64,000 nt of DNA from Rhabdophis nuchalis (GCA_039707465.1 CM077643.1:318251919-318315918), one strand, 5' to 3'; shown: positions 1 to 9,722, counted from the first letter of the stretch. A program made the numbers and translations. The notes: generated from the letters alone by a model not told the origin.

Positions 1-463
1 GTATTTCTCCCTATCTATCTATCCCCCTACCTACTGTATTTCTCCCTATCTATTTATCCCCCTACCTACCTACCTTACCTACCTACTGTATTTCTCCCTG
101 TCTATCCCTCTACTTACCTACCTACAGTATTTCTTCCTTTCTCCCTCTACCTACCATCCTACTGTAATTCTCCCTCTCTATCTTTCCCCCTACCTACCTA
201 CCTACCTACCGTATTTCTCCCTCTCCATCTATCCACCTACCTACCTGCTATATTTCTTCCTTTCTCCACCTACCTACCTACCTACCTACTGTGTTTCTCC
301 CTCTCTATCTATCACCATATCTATCTACTTACCTACCTACCTACTGTGTTTCTCCCTATCTATCCACCTACCTACCTACCTACCTACCTACCTACCTACC
401 TACCTACCTACCTACCTACTGTATTTCTCCCTCTCTATCTATTTCCCTATCTACCTACCTACT
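1..463. repeat. CTAC-rich minisatellite
   Basis: Degenerate tandem units of about 40-60 bp run from the window edge. Each contains an ACTGTATTTCTCCCT core, a (CTAT)n run and a (CTAC)n run. The same unit lies inside the terminal-repeat elements at 42480-43449 and, in reverse, 30701-31635. This is therefore probably the interior of another such element whose left end is outside the window. A trace of the unit (TGTATTTCTCCTTCTCTC) also follows the next CR1 copy near 826. Confidence 0.85.
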
Positions 464-826
464 ATAATACAATAATACAATAGCAGAGTTGGAAGGGAGC
501 TTGGAGGTCATCTAGTCCAACCCCCTGCCTAGGCAGGAAGCCCTATACCATTTCAGACAAATGGCTATCCAACATCTTCTTAAAGACTTGAAGTGTTGGG
601 GCATTTACAATTTCTGGAGGCAAGCTGTTCCACTGGTTAATTGTTCTAACTGTCAGGAAATTCCTCCTCAGTTCTAAGTTGCTTCTCTCCTTGATTAGTT
701 TCCACGCATTGCTTCTTGTTCTGCCCTCTAGTGCTTTGGAGAATTGCTTGACTTCCTCTTCTTTGTGGCAACCCCTGAGATATTGGAAGGCTGCTATCTC
801 CCCTAGTCCCTCTTTTATTAAACTGT
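464..826 (-). mobile_element. CR1 LINE 3' fragment, antisense
   Basis: The sequence CATCTAGTCCAACCCCCTGC and the region after it match the conserved 3' end of squamate CR1 in reverse orientation. Related copies sit at 4085-4628, 29562-29885, 32222-32735 and 52915-53976. It is 5'-truncated near 826. Minisatellite sequence on both sides suggests insertion into the array. Confidence 0.85.
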
Positions 827-1034
827 ATTTCTCCTTCTCTCTCTCTCTCTATGGGCCACCTGGGAGTTTACTATCCTCTGTGACTTGTCTTAGTCCTTTT
901 AGGCCTCTTTACAGTGTTCTTGAGGAAATGACTGTTGGAAATGCCAGGTGGGAGGAGTTACAGGGAGGTGAAAACATGATCACATTTTACATTTGTGTAC
1001 CTTGCACATGACACACGTGTGCTAGCCACAAAAT

Positions 1035-1162
1035 AAGTACGTATTCTATTATCGGAAGTCCTTGGTAACATTGTGTCAAAATTTGAGGTAAATCGGTGCA
1101 GTAGTTTTTGAGATTAGCTGCTTCGTACAAACTATTTTACATTTTTATTTATATAGATAAGG
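1035..1162 (+). repeat. Unclassified dispersed repeat tail
   Basis: A block containing AAATCGGTGCAGTAGTTTTT and ending ATTTATATAGATA resembles a retroposon 3' end. It is only loosely similar in wording to the repeat at 50755-51090. Family not recognised. Confidence 0.4.
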
Positions 1163-1170
1163 TTTTACTG

Positions 1171-1442
1171 GTAGTTCTCACTTAATGACCACAATTGGGA
1201 CAGGCAACTCCATTGCTAAGCAATGCAGACATTAAGCAAAACATCATGTGACAGCAACTTGCAATTTTACTGCTGGCTTCTCCAGTGACTCTATTTATCA
1301 GAAGCTGGCGGTGAAGAACCTGAATCTCTATCATGTGATTGTGAGCAGTTGTAAGCGTGGGACTGGGTAAAGTTATTTTTTCAGCACTATTGTAATTTCA
1401 GTCACTAAACAGGGCAGTTATTATGCACGGATTATCTGTACA
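1171..1442. mobile_element. Old DNA-transposon-like repeat (TAGTTCTCACTTAATGACC type)
   Basis: It starts GGTAGTTCTCACTTAATGAC and ends in a region resembling its reverse complement (TCAGTCACTAAACAGGGC). This is a diverged copy of a family seen again near 56440-56600 and, as a scrap, near 23100. The terminal inverted similarity suggests a non-autonomous DNA transposon. Confidence 0.55.
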
Positions 1443-1844
1443 TTGCAATATGTTCATTTCTTCAATACTTCTATTGTTGTATTCTTTTGGAGAGGTTTAC
1501 TATTCAAAGCAACAATGACAACAGACATTTGTGTTGCATATGATCAATTGATATATTGTTCTGGTTAAGATTGAGTTGTAGGTGCTGCCATCTTGTTTTT
1601 TTGCTTCTGCACATGCAGAGCAATTTTTATTAGTAGTGACTGCCGGAACCCACCCCTATATTGAATCATCTTGGGAGTGGGGGTGGATTGATCTGGTAAA
1701 CATATTATGAAAACACCAGAATCTGTTTTTTGTGCCCTTTTCTTGCTGTGCATGTGTATAATGTGCTCTGCCTATTTGTAATGGAAATACAAAGAGAGAA
1801 CACCACATAAAGATTTGGATAAAACAAGCACTTGTTTTATAATA

Positions 1845-2112
1845 TGTCTATGGAGATTCTCAGTTATCCAGGTCATGATTGTCACAAAGGTGCTTTTTCA
1901 AAAGGCAACTTGACTTTCTTGTTTCTCTTTGCAGACGTTTCACTTCTCATTCAAGAAGTTTCTTCAACTCTGACTGGATGGCGAAAAATGTAAGGATTTA
2001 TATTCCTTGCAGGCAGCTAGTCATTCGCATTCTTTTAGAGAATCACTGAGGCCACTTGGAGGTTTATCTGTGTCCTCAAGCTCTGAGTAGTGTAAATGGG
2101 TGTGGAACTTTC
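1845..2112 (-). mobile_element. Dispersed retroelement 3' end (Penelope-like?)
   Basis: Its reverse complement shares a core around GAAACGTCT and an ending of AATCTCCATAGACATA with the plus-strand copy at 29390-29545. In both the block ends at the same place. The family is not certain; a Penelope-like element is my best guess. No long ORF remains. Confidence 0.5.
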
Positions 2113-2850
2113 TTGGAACTACTGAAAGGACTATGGTTGTAGTTTATTTTCCTTCATGGGATTTTAATGGACCACTCTATAGTTCAGTGGTAGTAACTGC
2201 TTCAACTTAGTCAATCTAATAGTATTAGTAGCTAAGTTGATGCAACACCTTAAATTAGTGTTTTTGCTGGCTATGCTTAGGTACACTGGGTTAACACATT
2301 CAGTGTAATGATGAATATACAATTTTAGCATGTTGTATAAACACTGTCAGTTGCTCTTTTTGCAATAAACAGACTAGTGCCTGTACCAATGGGGTTTAGG
2401 TGGCATTTAAGACCTAATGGATACAGCAAGCAATCGAGATTCTGCACAGAATAGCTCAAATATAAACAATAAAAAATATAAAACACAGTCTTATAACTCT
2501 CAAATATCAGTGAACTGATAAAAATATCATTATTCTTTTCAAAACTGACTCATCTTTTAACTGATCAATACGGCTTACATTCTACACTTAACTACCGTCA
2601 GCAGACAGTCAAGGCAGCAATAATTCAATGGTCTATATTGTGTTGTGGCTAAATTGGAAAAAGACTAACATCTGTTTATCTTCAACACCTCTTTGAGAAA
2701 TTGGCTTTTGCTCATGAACAAGTTCTTTCCTCTTAGGTTTAACAATAGCCCTCTTATTTTGAAAAATAAAAATACTCTTATTTCACATATTTTTAATTTT
2801 ATATAATGTAACCGAGATGAATATGTATCTCAAGCAGTTTATCAGATATG
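2113..2850. other. PRKN: Intron 6 of PRKN, no feature seen
   Basis: AT-rich single-copy-looking sequence with no coding, splice-like or repeat structure that I could support. Confidence 0.5.
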
Positions 2851-2858
2851 AGCTATGT

Positions 2859-3306
2859 CAGCGATGGCGAACCTTTTTAGGCTCGCATGCCGTAAGAGGG
2901 GGTAGCGCAGGAGGGTTGTGCACCGGTGTGCCACACCCATAATGCAATGCACCCCTCCCCAGTGTGCATGCATGCATGATAGGTGCTCCCCCACCCATTT
3001 TTACATACTTTTTTTGCCCTCTCCAGGCTCCAGAGGCTTTATAGGAGCCTAGGGAGGGCAAAAAGAGCCCCCCGGAGGCCCTCCAGAGGCTTCAGAAGCT
3101 TCCCTAAAACCTCTGGAGGGCTGTTTTCGCCCTCCCCAGGCTCCTATAAAGCCTGGGGAAGGCGAAAAATGGCTTTAAAAATGGCTGAATCAGCTGGCCA
3201 GCACGTACATGCACGCTAGCCAGCTGACAGGGCAATGCCTCGCGTGCCCTGCCGAATGGCTCCGCGTGCCACCTGTGGCACGTGTGCCATAGGTTTGCCA
3301 TCACTG
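2859..3306. mobile_element. hAT-like non-autonomous element, TSD AGCTATGT
   Basis: The ends are CAGCGATGGCGAACC and GGTTTGCCATCACTG, near-perfect inverted repeats. They are flanked by identical 8-bp duplications at 2851-2858 and 3307-3314. An 8-bp duplication and CA..TG ends are typical of hAT transposons. The GC-rich interior contains local inverted repeats (CCTCCCCAGGCTCC). There is no transposase. Same family as 45168-45499, 48756-49144 and 57401-57701. Confidence 0.92.
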
Positions 3307-3314
3307 AGCTATGT

Positions 3315-4084
3315 ACTCTAATCCCCGTCTTTCATCAATAGCAAATGAAAATATTGGGAAAAGAATGCCTAAAACGCTACATTAAAAAGCTTCTTGATGG
3401 AAACATAATGCATGTTTGGGGAAAAGAATGGAGAAGCACATACATTTTGGAAATGGCCATGAGAATTATATTGTAATTCTATTTTCATTTATTTTCATGA
3501 GTAACAACATGAAGGAGGAAAATGCCTGTTTCAACATATTCACCATTTTCTGAAATTGTCACAATGCTATTTCTTATGAGTTCAGTATCACAAGCATTTG
3601 TAAACCATCCATGTCAAATGCTACTCCTTGCTGAAAGGGCAACTGTGAATAAAGGTTGTTTAGGACAGGAGGGCAATGAAAAAGAATTGTTGAATGTTAT
3701 GACCAATTCAAACAAACATGTAGAGAAGGAAGCCACAATAAAGAAATAAGACGGGGGAAATCCATTTCTCTAGCAGTTTGTTGTGCTGCATTTTATGAGC
3801 CAGTTTGGATGAATATTACAAGTAAGGAGTAAATAGCATACTCTCACTTTTTAAGTGGATCTCTTAAGTGTCTACATGGGGAAATGTTACAGAGTTTTAT
3901 TATCCATGTAATTTTAGTCCTGACAAATTTATGAACTTCATTAGCGAGAAATCTAGAATACTTCATCCACAGTTTATTGGAACAATTCCTACTAGGATAT
4001 TATTTATCCATGAAATGCTTTAGGTATTGTTTTAAAAGATGGTAAGGTATACTCTGCTCCTTTCTCTTTAATTTTAACCATACA
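3315..4084. other. PRKN: Intron 6 of PRKN, no feature seen
   Basis: AT-rich sequence with only short chance ORFs and no recognisable repeat family. Confidence 0.5.
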
Positions 4085-4122
4085 TCTTCAGATTGGGAAG
4101 GAAACCTGGAGATCTTCTAGTC

Positions 4123-4195
4123 CAGCTTTGCTGGCTGGAGAATTCTGGGAGCTGAAGTCCTTCAGACTTAAAGTTGCAAAGTTTGCCCACCCCTG
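4123..4195. mobile_element. Half of a palindromic hAT-like element
   Basis: Identical 8-bp flanks TTCTAGTC at 4115-4122 and 4196-4203 bracket a 73-bp insert. The insert holds only the right arm of the palindromic family seen at 4235-4369, ending TTTGCCCACCCCTG. The left arm is missing except for the first few bases. Confidence 0.8.
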
Positions 4196-4234
4196 TTCTA
4201 GTCCAACCTCCTGCTCAAGCAAGAGACCCTATAC

Positions 4235-4369
4235 CAGGGGTCTGCAAAGTCGGCTCTTTTAAGACTGGTGGACTTCAACTCCCAGAATTCCCCAGCCAGC
4301 TATGCTGGCTGGGGAACTCTGGGAGTTGAAGTCCACCAGTCTTAAAAGAGCCGACTTTGCAGACCCCTG
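4235..4369. mobile_element. Palindromic hAT-like MITE, TSD CCCTATAC
   Basis: A 135-bp near-perfect hairpin. The arm starting CAGGGGTCTGCAAAGTCGG is mirrored by the arm ending CCGACTTTGCAGACCCCTG. The duplications CCCTATAC are at 4227-4234 and 4370-4377. The inner CTTCAACTCCCAGAATTC motif recurs at 31024-31153 and, decayed, near 58250. Confidence 0.93.
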
Positions 4370-4848
4370 CCCTATACCATTCAAGACAAGTGACTGTCCA
4401 ATCTCTTCTTTAAAAACAAAAACAAAAAACTCCACTGATGGAGCACCCATAACTCCTAAAGGCAACCTGTCCAAAGGTTAATTGTTCTCACTGTTAGAAA
4501 CTTTCTCCTTAGTTATAGGTTGCTTCTCTCTTTGATTAGTTTCCATCCATTGCTTCTTGTCTTGCCTTCTGGTGCTTTGGAAAATAGCTTGAGCCCCTCT
4601 TCTTTGTGGCAGCTCCTCAAATATTGAATTATTTTTAATTAAATGTTAATTATTAAATATTAGTGAGGATAGTTCAAAATGAACATTAACCCGTGTTTCA
4701 CTGAGAGTGTTCTACTACTCCACTAACAGGGAATGTTGATAATGACAAGACTAAAGTGCCTTTGAGTTGAGGTTGACTCCTGTTGACTCCAGGAACACAT
4801 CCATATAGTTTTCCTGGCAAAAGTACAGAAATACTGCAAACTACGCAT

Positions 4849-6475
4849 CCTTGAGTGAGGGTTCCTTGCCTGCCTCCCTAAAAGAGGCTATGGTGAGGCC
4901 CCTCCTCAAGAAGCCCTCTTTGGACCCAGCTCTTTTGAACAACTACCGTCCAGTCTCCAACCTTCCCTTCTTGGCGAAGGTTGTTGAGAGTGTGGTGGCA
5001 CAACAGTTTCCCCGTCACCTGGAGGAAGTTGACTATCTAGATCCGCGCCAGTCCGGCTTTCGGCCCGGGCATAGCACCGAGACGGCATTGGTCGCGTTGG
5101 TAGATGATCTCTGGAGGGCCAGAGATGGGGGATGTTCCTCCATCCTGGTCCTATTAGACCTCTCAGCGGCTTTCGATACCATCGACCATGGTATCCTATT
5201 GCATCGGCTGGGGGGGTTGGGGGTGGGAGGCACCGTTTTGCGGTGGTTCTCCTCCTACCTCTCTGGCCGATCGCAATTTGTGCGGGCAGGAGAGCAGAGG
5301 TCGACCCCGAGACCCCTCACATGCGGGGTGCCTCAGGGGTCGGTCCTCTCACCTCTCCTGTTTAATGCATATATGAAGCCGCTGGGTGAGATCATCCGTG
5401 GTTTTGGGGTAGAGTACCATCTGTACGCTGATGACACCCAGCTGTACATATCTACCCCAAACCACCCCAACGATGCCGTAGCGGTGATGTGCCAGTGCCT
5501 GGAAGCCGTGCGGATCTGGATGGGAAGTAACGGACTTAGGCTCAACCCGACCAAGACCGAGTGGCTGTGGTTTCCGGCTGCCCGATTCAACCAGCTTTCT
5601 CCAACGCTGGCCATAGGGGGCGAACATCTTGCCCCTGTGGATGGGGCGCGCAATTTGGGTGTCCTCCTGGATACCCGGCTGTCTATGGAAGAGCAAGTGA
5701 CAGCCGTGGCCAGGAGGGCGTTTTACCAGGTTCGCCTGGTTCGCCAATTGCGCCCCCTATTGGATCGGGACGCCCTTCGCACAGTCACTCATGCCCTCGT
5801 GACATCCCGACTGGACTATTGTAACTCTCTCTACATGGGGCTCCCCTTGAGGTGCACCCGGAGGCTTCAGTTAGTTCAGAATGCGGCCGCGCGAGCAATT
5901 ATGGGCACCTCTAGGTTTGCCCACGTAACACCGCTCTTGCGCGAGCTGCACTGGCTACCTGTCGTCTTCCGGGTGCGCTTCAAGGTGTTAGTTATCATCT
6001 TCAAAGCGCTCCATGGCTCGGGACCTAGCTATCTGCGAGATCGGATCCTGCCCCACACATCCTCACGACCGATTCGCTCCCACAGAGAGGGGCTTCTCCG
6101 GGTGCCGTCCACTAGACTTTGTCAGCGGGCGACGCCCAGGGGAAGGGCGCTCTTTGTGGCGGGCCCGGCCCTCTGGAACGACCTTCCCCCTGATATTAGA
6201 ACGACCACCGACCTCCGCTCCTTCCGTGTAAAATTGAAGACCCATCTCTTTCGACTGGCCGGCCTTGAATAGTTCTCTCTGTCTTTTAATTACAAATATT
6301 TTAATGGGTTTTTAAATTTATATTTTTAGCACGGGTAATTCTATTTAATTTTATTTTAAGTAATGTTTGTATTATTGTATATTGTTTTAATTATGCCTGT
6401 GCACCGCCCCGGGTCCCTGTGGGGAGAGGGTGCGGTTAATAAATCTCAATTTATTATTATTATTATTATTATTAC
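4849..6475 (+). mobile_element. L2-clade LINE, 5'-truncated
   Basis: The element starts inside the RT domain, joined to unrelated sequence near 4849. It continues through the whole C-terminal region and 3' UTR and ends with the squamate L2 tail. The tail is ACCGCCCCGGGTCCC, a GC-rich hairpin (GGGGAGAGGGTGCGG), then AATAAATCTCAA and (ATT)n. No clear target duplication was found. It is antisense to PRKN. Confidence 0.93.
4851..6272 (+). CDS. L2 LINE reverse transcriptase and C-terminal region, uninterrupted
   Basis: A 473-residue open frame covering the reverse transcriptase and C-terminal part of an L2/CR1-group LINE ORF2. Visible motifs in order: NYRPVSNLPF near residue 31, GFRPGHSTETAL near 69, the first catalytic aspartate in LLDLSAAFDTID near 103, GVPQGSVLSPLLF near 159, and the YADD active site at about 192-195. 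The C-terminal region has VQNAAARAIMG and LRELHWLPV. The endonuclease domain and the start of RT are absent because of 5' truncation, so the ATG is incidental. There is no internal stop, unlike the copies at 10640-13374 and 21015-22597, which suggests a recent insertion. It is a retrotransposon frame, not a host gene, and is unlikely to be expressed as a working protein. Confidence 0.92.
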   Translation: MSEGSLPASLKEAMVRPLLKKPSLDPALLNNYRPVSNLPFLAKVVESVVAQQFPRHLEEVDYLDPRQSGFRPGHSTETALVALVDDLWRARDGGCSSILVLLDLSAAFDTIDHGILLHRLGGLGVGGTVLRWFSSYLSGRSQFVRAGEQRSTPRPLTCGVPQGSVLSPLLFNAYMKPLGEIIRGFGVEYHLYADDTQLYISTPNHPNDAVAVMCQCLEAVRIWMGSNGLRLNPTKTEWLWFPAARFNQLSPTLAIGGEHLAPVDGARNLGVLLDTRLSMEEQVTAVARRAFYQVRLVRQLRPLLDRDALRTVTHALVTSRLDYCNSLYMGLPLRCTRRLQLVQNAAARAIMGTSRFAHVTPLLRELHWLPVVFRVRFKVLVIIFKALHGSGPSYLRDRILPHTSSRPIRSHREGLLRVPSTRLCQRATPRGRALFVAGPALWNDLPPDIRTTTDLRSFRVKLKTHLFRLAGLE

Positions 6476-7219
6476 TTATAAATACTAGTTGTATCCAGTG
6501 GACTGGCAAATTCTATAAACCAGACTCTGGAGCAACTATAGCATCACCATTGTCATTGCTTTTTGAGATAAACTTACAGAAGGCAGTTTTAGAATACAGT
6601 CATCTAAGAGTTAGTGTGTGTGTATGAGTATATATTTCATTGTTTTGCAGTATAGAATGGAAGAGATTATGTAATTACTTTATGACTTAAACAAATGAAA
6701 TGCAATTCTTACGTTTGAACATTGTTGTTGAACATTATTTAAGCTATATGCATTTCTGTTTTGCCCATTCACTCTTATCAACAAGAAGAGGAAAAAAACC
6801 ATGTTCAATAGCAGGATAATTTGCAATAAAGAGGGCAAGGCAATAACAGTAGGAAATCATTACTATTGTAATGCGATAGGAAATGTGGAAAATATAAAAA
6901 GATATCTTTTCTTCTTAAAGCCTTTTAGTTTTTAGTCTTTCCATACATGTAAAATGATTTCCATGTAATGCACTATATGGGCCTATAACTTAATGAACTG
7001 AATAAGAATACAAAACATGAAACAGTTTGTTCATCCATTCAGTTTTAGAATCAACATTCTAATGTACATTATGAAAGTTAATTGGGGTGGGTGAGAAGCT
7101 AACTTCCATTTCAGCAGAATGACAAAGGAAAAGATACTATAGAAGGAAAGAAGAGAAGACGCAAATTCGTTTTCCCGTATTGCCAAGACTACCCATCAGC
7201 ATTCTTCAAGTTGACTTAC
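6476..7219. other. PRKN: PRKN intron 6, 5' end
   Basis: AT-rich intron directly downstream (in gene sense) of exon 6. No repeat or coding structure beyond chance ORFs. Exon 7 of PRKN is not present here. Confidence 0.7.
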
Positions 7220-7335
7220 CTAACATCTGTACAGGTTATACACGAGATGTACCGAGTATTTGTTGTAATGAGGTTCAGCGGCACAGATGTCTCACTGTCA
7301 GAGGTTGGGTGTGCTCCACATTTAAAGTAGAATTC
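7220..7335 (-). CDS. PRKN: PRKN (parkin) exon 6, RING0/RING1 junction
   Basis: An internal exon of the parkin E3 ubiquitin ligase, which acts with PINK1 to ubiquitinate damaged mitochondria. Read on the minus strand it is 116 bp: 38 codons plus two bases of the next. It starts [13 protein letters not shown] and ends CITCTDV. The cysteine and histidine of FKCGAH match RING0 zinc ligands C212 and H215 of human parkin, and CITC matches RING1 ligands C238 and C241. The acceptor is a pyrimidine-rich tract ending TATTGTAG just above 7335. The donor is GTAAGTCA just below 7220. The length equals the human exon 6 length as I recall it. K211 and T240, sites of human disease variants, are conserved; human A225 is proline here. 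No stop or frameshift. The identification rests on recalled parkin sequence and is strong because splice sites, phase and zinc ligands all agree. Confidence 0.96.
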
Positions 7336-7955
7336 CTACAATATTGAAGAAGAGATAAAAGGAGGATTACATATCTGCACTTCATGTCCTCTCTTTATCT
7401 AAGTCTAAGTGAAGTTTGAGGCAGTAGATAAATCACTAATGTCAGTAGAAAAGGAGGATACTCATTAAGAGTGGTTAGAAAGAATGCCACACAGTATTTT
7501 TGTACAAGATGTATATGTAGCTCCTCGGATATCAGCTGAAAGAAAATGTGCATTTGTACTTCTATTCATTCTGTGCAATTATCTCTTCTCCATTAAAGGA
7601 GAAAAATGAATAATATGAGAGGAACAGATTCTTAAAACTTCCATATTGCATGCCGTAAATATTTGATTGGAATGGAGTATTTGCTACCATCTAAATGTTC
7701 CTCAAAATAACAATGTGGTAGAGAGAACAAAGTCAGAAACACACATGGCTTTATCCAAATCTATTGCACATTAATTTTAGTCTGATTTCTCCAAACATGT
7801 TGGTATTGCCAAAGGCCAGGTATTTCCAAACTCCTAGGCAGGGAATTCTTCAGCCTTTAAATAATCAGAGATCAGGCTGGAAAATCTAGATCTTTTAGTT
7901 CAAGGTCTCTGATGTCATTAAGAAGCTGGAAATCATACACATAACACAGAGACAC
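7336..7955. other. PRKN: PRKN intron 5, 3' end with acceptor tract
   Basis: This is the 3' end of intron 5 in gene sense. The bases just above 7335 read, on the minus strand, as a CT-rich tract ending in AG, the exon 6 acceptor. The rest is plain AT-rich intron. Confidence 0.7.
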
Positions 7956-7959
7956 ACGC

Positions 7960-8508
7960 CCAGGGAGATTAGATACATGGGTTGCAAACTTCTTGATAAT
8001 GTTGTGCACTGTGAACAAAGGCAAATCTATATCTCTGGAGATGAACTTGTAACCTTGAGATTGTTGATATTTCTCCACAATTTTGGTTCTCAAGTTCTCA
8101 GACAGTTCTCTTCTCCTCTTTCGTTGTCCATGCTTAGTGTGGCGCGCACACACAATGCAAAGACTAAGTGAACTTCTCTCCTTTTTATCTGCTTTCAGGT
8201 GTGATTTTTATATTGCCCACACCTGTTACTTGCCCCAAGTGAGTTTAAAGGGGCATCATATGCTTGGAACAATCTTATTCATCCACAATTTTGAAAAGGT
8301 GCCAATACTTTTGTCCAGCCCATTTTTGGAGTTTTGTGTGACATTATGTTAAATTTGCTTTTTTTCCTCCCTTTTTTGTTTTGTTCCAATACACACAAAG
8401 GGAATAAACATATGTATAGCAAAACGTGTTAATGCAATACTTTTCTTTGAGAAATACTTGATTTTCTGGAAAAATTTCAGGTTGCCAACACTTTTGGCCA
8501 TGACTGTA
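7960..8508 (-). pseudogene. Tc1-like transposon fragment with transposase N-terminus
   Basis: On the minus strand the element begins at the TA of 8507-8508 with the terminal sequence CAGTCATGGCCAAAAGTG. About 350 bp of 5' region follow, then a frame starting MCARHTKHGQRKRRRELS. The stretch ELSENLRTKIVEKYQQSQG followed by FTVHNIIKKF matches the paired-like helix-turn-helix DNA-binding domain at the N-terminus of Tc1/mariner transposases. Homology fades after LPGR, so the second DNA-binding helix cluster and the whole DDE catalytic domain are missing. The open frame runs on to 7872 in unrelated sequence. It is a dead 3'-truncated copy; the right terminal repeat is not found. Confidence 0.82.
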
Positions 8509-8509
8509 C

Positions 8510-8549
8510 ACACACAGTATGTATGTATATGTGTATGTACATACATACA

Positions 8550-8594
<45 letters not shown>
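8510..8594. repeat. Compound (TGTA)n/(GT)n microsatellite
   Basis: TGTA/TACA-type repeats from 8510 run into a perfect (GT)n tract at 8552-8594, directly beside the Tc1 terminus. Confidence 0.95.
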
Positions 8595-8595
<1 letters not shown>

Positions 8596-8870
8596 TGGGT
8601 TCTGGATCCTGTTGCAACCGGTACGGTGCAATGGGGCTGGGTGTCCACCACATGAACACGCGCAGTGCGTACATGCATACTTACCACCCATGATGCTCCA
8701 GCTGCTTGGTGGAGCATCGTGCAGGTGCTGTATGCTCCGTGCGCATGTGCAGAAACTCCTAAAACCTCAAATACTGGTAAGGAGCGAGGGCGGGAGGGCA
8801 GGCCCTCCGGAGCACCGTACCGGAATGGTATCTGTGCTCCCAGCAGGCACCGGTATGTCCGTACTGGGAT
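8594..8870. mobile_element. hAT-like element, decayed
   Basis: Same family as 26571-26864: GGTTCTGGATCCTGTTGCAACCGG at the left, a middle with GATGCTCCAG and GGAGCATCGTG inverted motifs, and a right end near CCGTACTGGG. Ends are eroded and no clean 8-bp duplication is visible. Confidence 0.6.
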
Positions 8871-8874
8871 TTGA

Positions 8875-9430
8875 ATTAATTGGGGCTTAACAAGGTGTTG
8901 TGACACAACCATATACTTATCCTTCTGTCTCAGCTGATCAGGAAGAGAACCTGGTGGCTTAGTGGCTAAGGCATCTGCCTAACATGTAATACAGCCTCGG
9001 TTCAAATCCCAGTAAGGGTATGGCTAGCTGATGAGAGCTAAAAAGCTCAAAATAGATCTATCCTAGTCTCCCTGATTTATTTATTGATCAGCTCAAAAAA
9101 CCTAACACACACACACACACACACAGACAGGAGGATAAGTATATACTTGTGTCACTTGATCAGCTAAAAAATCTAACACACAAATAAAAAAGTACACAAC
9201 GGAACTCATAGCTTTCTGTCTAGATGGTCTCTGGTGATGAGCCAAAAGGCAGAAAAGGAAAGCAGTATGCGTCCTCCCTTAATTGGGGCTTAACAGGGTG
9301 TTGTCACACACACACACCACACAAAATGGTTTTCTGCCTGAAAGGCTCCTAGGTTGGAGCTGAAAGGCAAAATGGGTAGCAGTAAGCTTCCTTCCTCCCA
9401 TATTTGGGCATACCAGGTGCTCTGATATAA
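8875..9430 (+). mobile_element. tRNA-derived SINE with extended body
   Basis: A tRNA-like head has a promoter A-box-like GTGGCTTAGTGGCTAAGG near 8950 and a B-box-like GGTTCAAATCCCAG near 9000. It is followed by TATGGCTAGCTGATGAGAGC. Downstream blocks (GGAACTCATAGCTTTCTGTC, GGTGATGAGCCAAAAGGCAG, TTGGGGCTTAACAGGGTG) repeat the sequence seen upstream of the head. Comparable composites are at 19400-20020 and, in reverse, 60100-60395. Confidence 0.7.
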
Positions 9431-9431
9431 A

Positions 9432-9432
9432 C

Positions 9433-9510
<78 letters not shown>
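9432..9510. repeat. (TCTA)n microsatellite
   Basis: About 19 near-perfect tetranucleotide units forming the tail of the adjoining antisense SINE. Confidence 0.97.
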
Positions 9511-9722
9511 ATCTCACTGACTTTTACACCACTTTGCAGTGCTTTACAGCCCTTTCTAAGTGGTTTACAGAGTCAGCCTATTGCCCCCAATAAAGTGATC
9601 CTCATTTTACCACCTTGGAAGGATGGAAGGCTGAGTCCCATCTTGACCCTGGTGAGATCTGAACTGACAAATTGTGGTCAGCCGCAGTAAGCAGAAGTAG
9701 CCTGCTGCACCACCATGGCTCA
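9511..9722 (-). mobile_element. tRNA-derived SINE, antisense
   Basis: In reverse orientation it ends with the body TGTAAACC...GGGCTGTAAAGCACTG and starts with a tRNA-like head near CCATGGTGGTGCAGCAGGC. It has the same architecture as 36703-36927 and 56058-56395. Confidence 0.75.

Larger units (their letters stand above)
4085..4628 (-). mobile_element. CR1 LINE 3' fragment, antisense, split by two hAT-like elements
   Basis: CR1 3'-end sequence in reverse orientation resumes exactly after each of two insertions (4123-4195 and 4235-4369). The landmark TTCTAGTCCA occurs on both sides of the first, and CCCTATAC on both sides of the second. The remainder to 4628 is the usual CR1 block. Confidence 0.85.

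Noticed and set aside
2858..3304. Overlapping short ORFs in GC-rich sequence
   Set aside because: They lie entirely within a hAT-like element defined by terminal repeats and an 8-bp duplication.
4906..5824. Shadow ORFs on both strands over the L2 RT
   Set aside because: Overlap the real RT frame; GC-rich sequence keeps other frames open by chance.
1..7219. PRKN exon 7 expected downstream of exon 6
   Set aside because: Looked for the SPVLVFQC-type sequence on the minus strand; not found, so presumably outside the window.
9001..9020. Functional tRNA gene at the A-box/B-box sequence
   Set aside because: The head lacks a full cloverleaf and is followed by SINE body; it is a retroposon.
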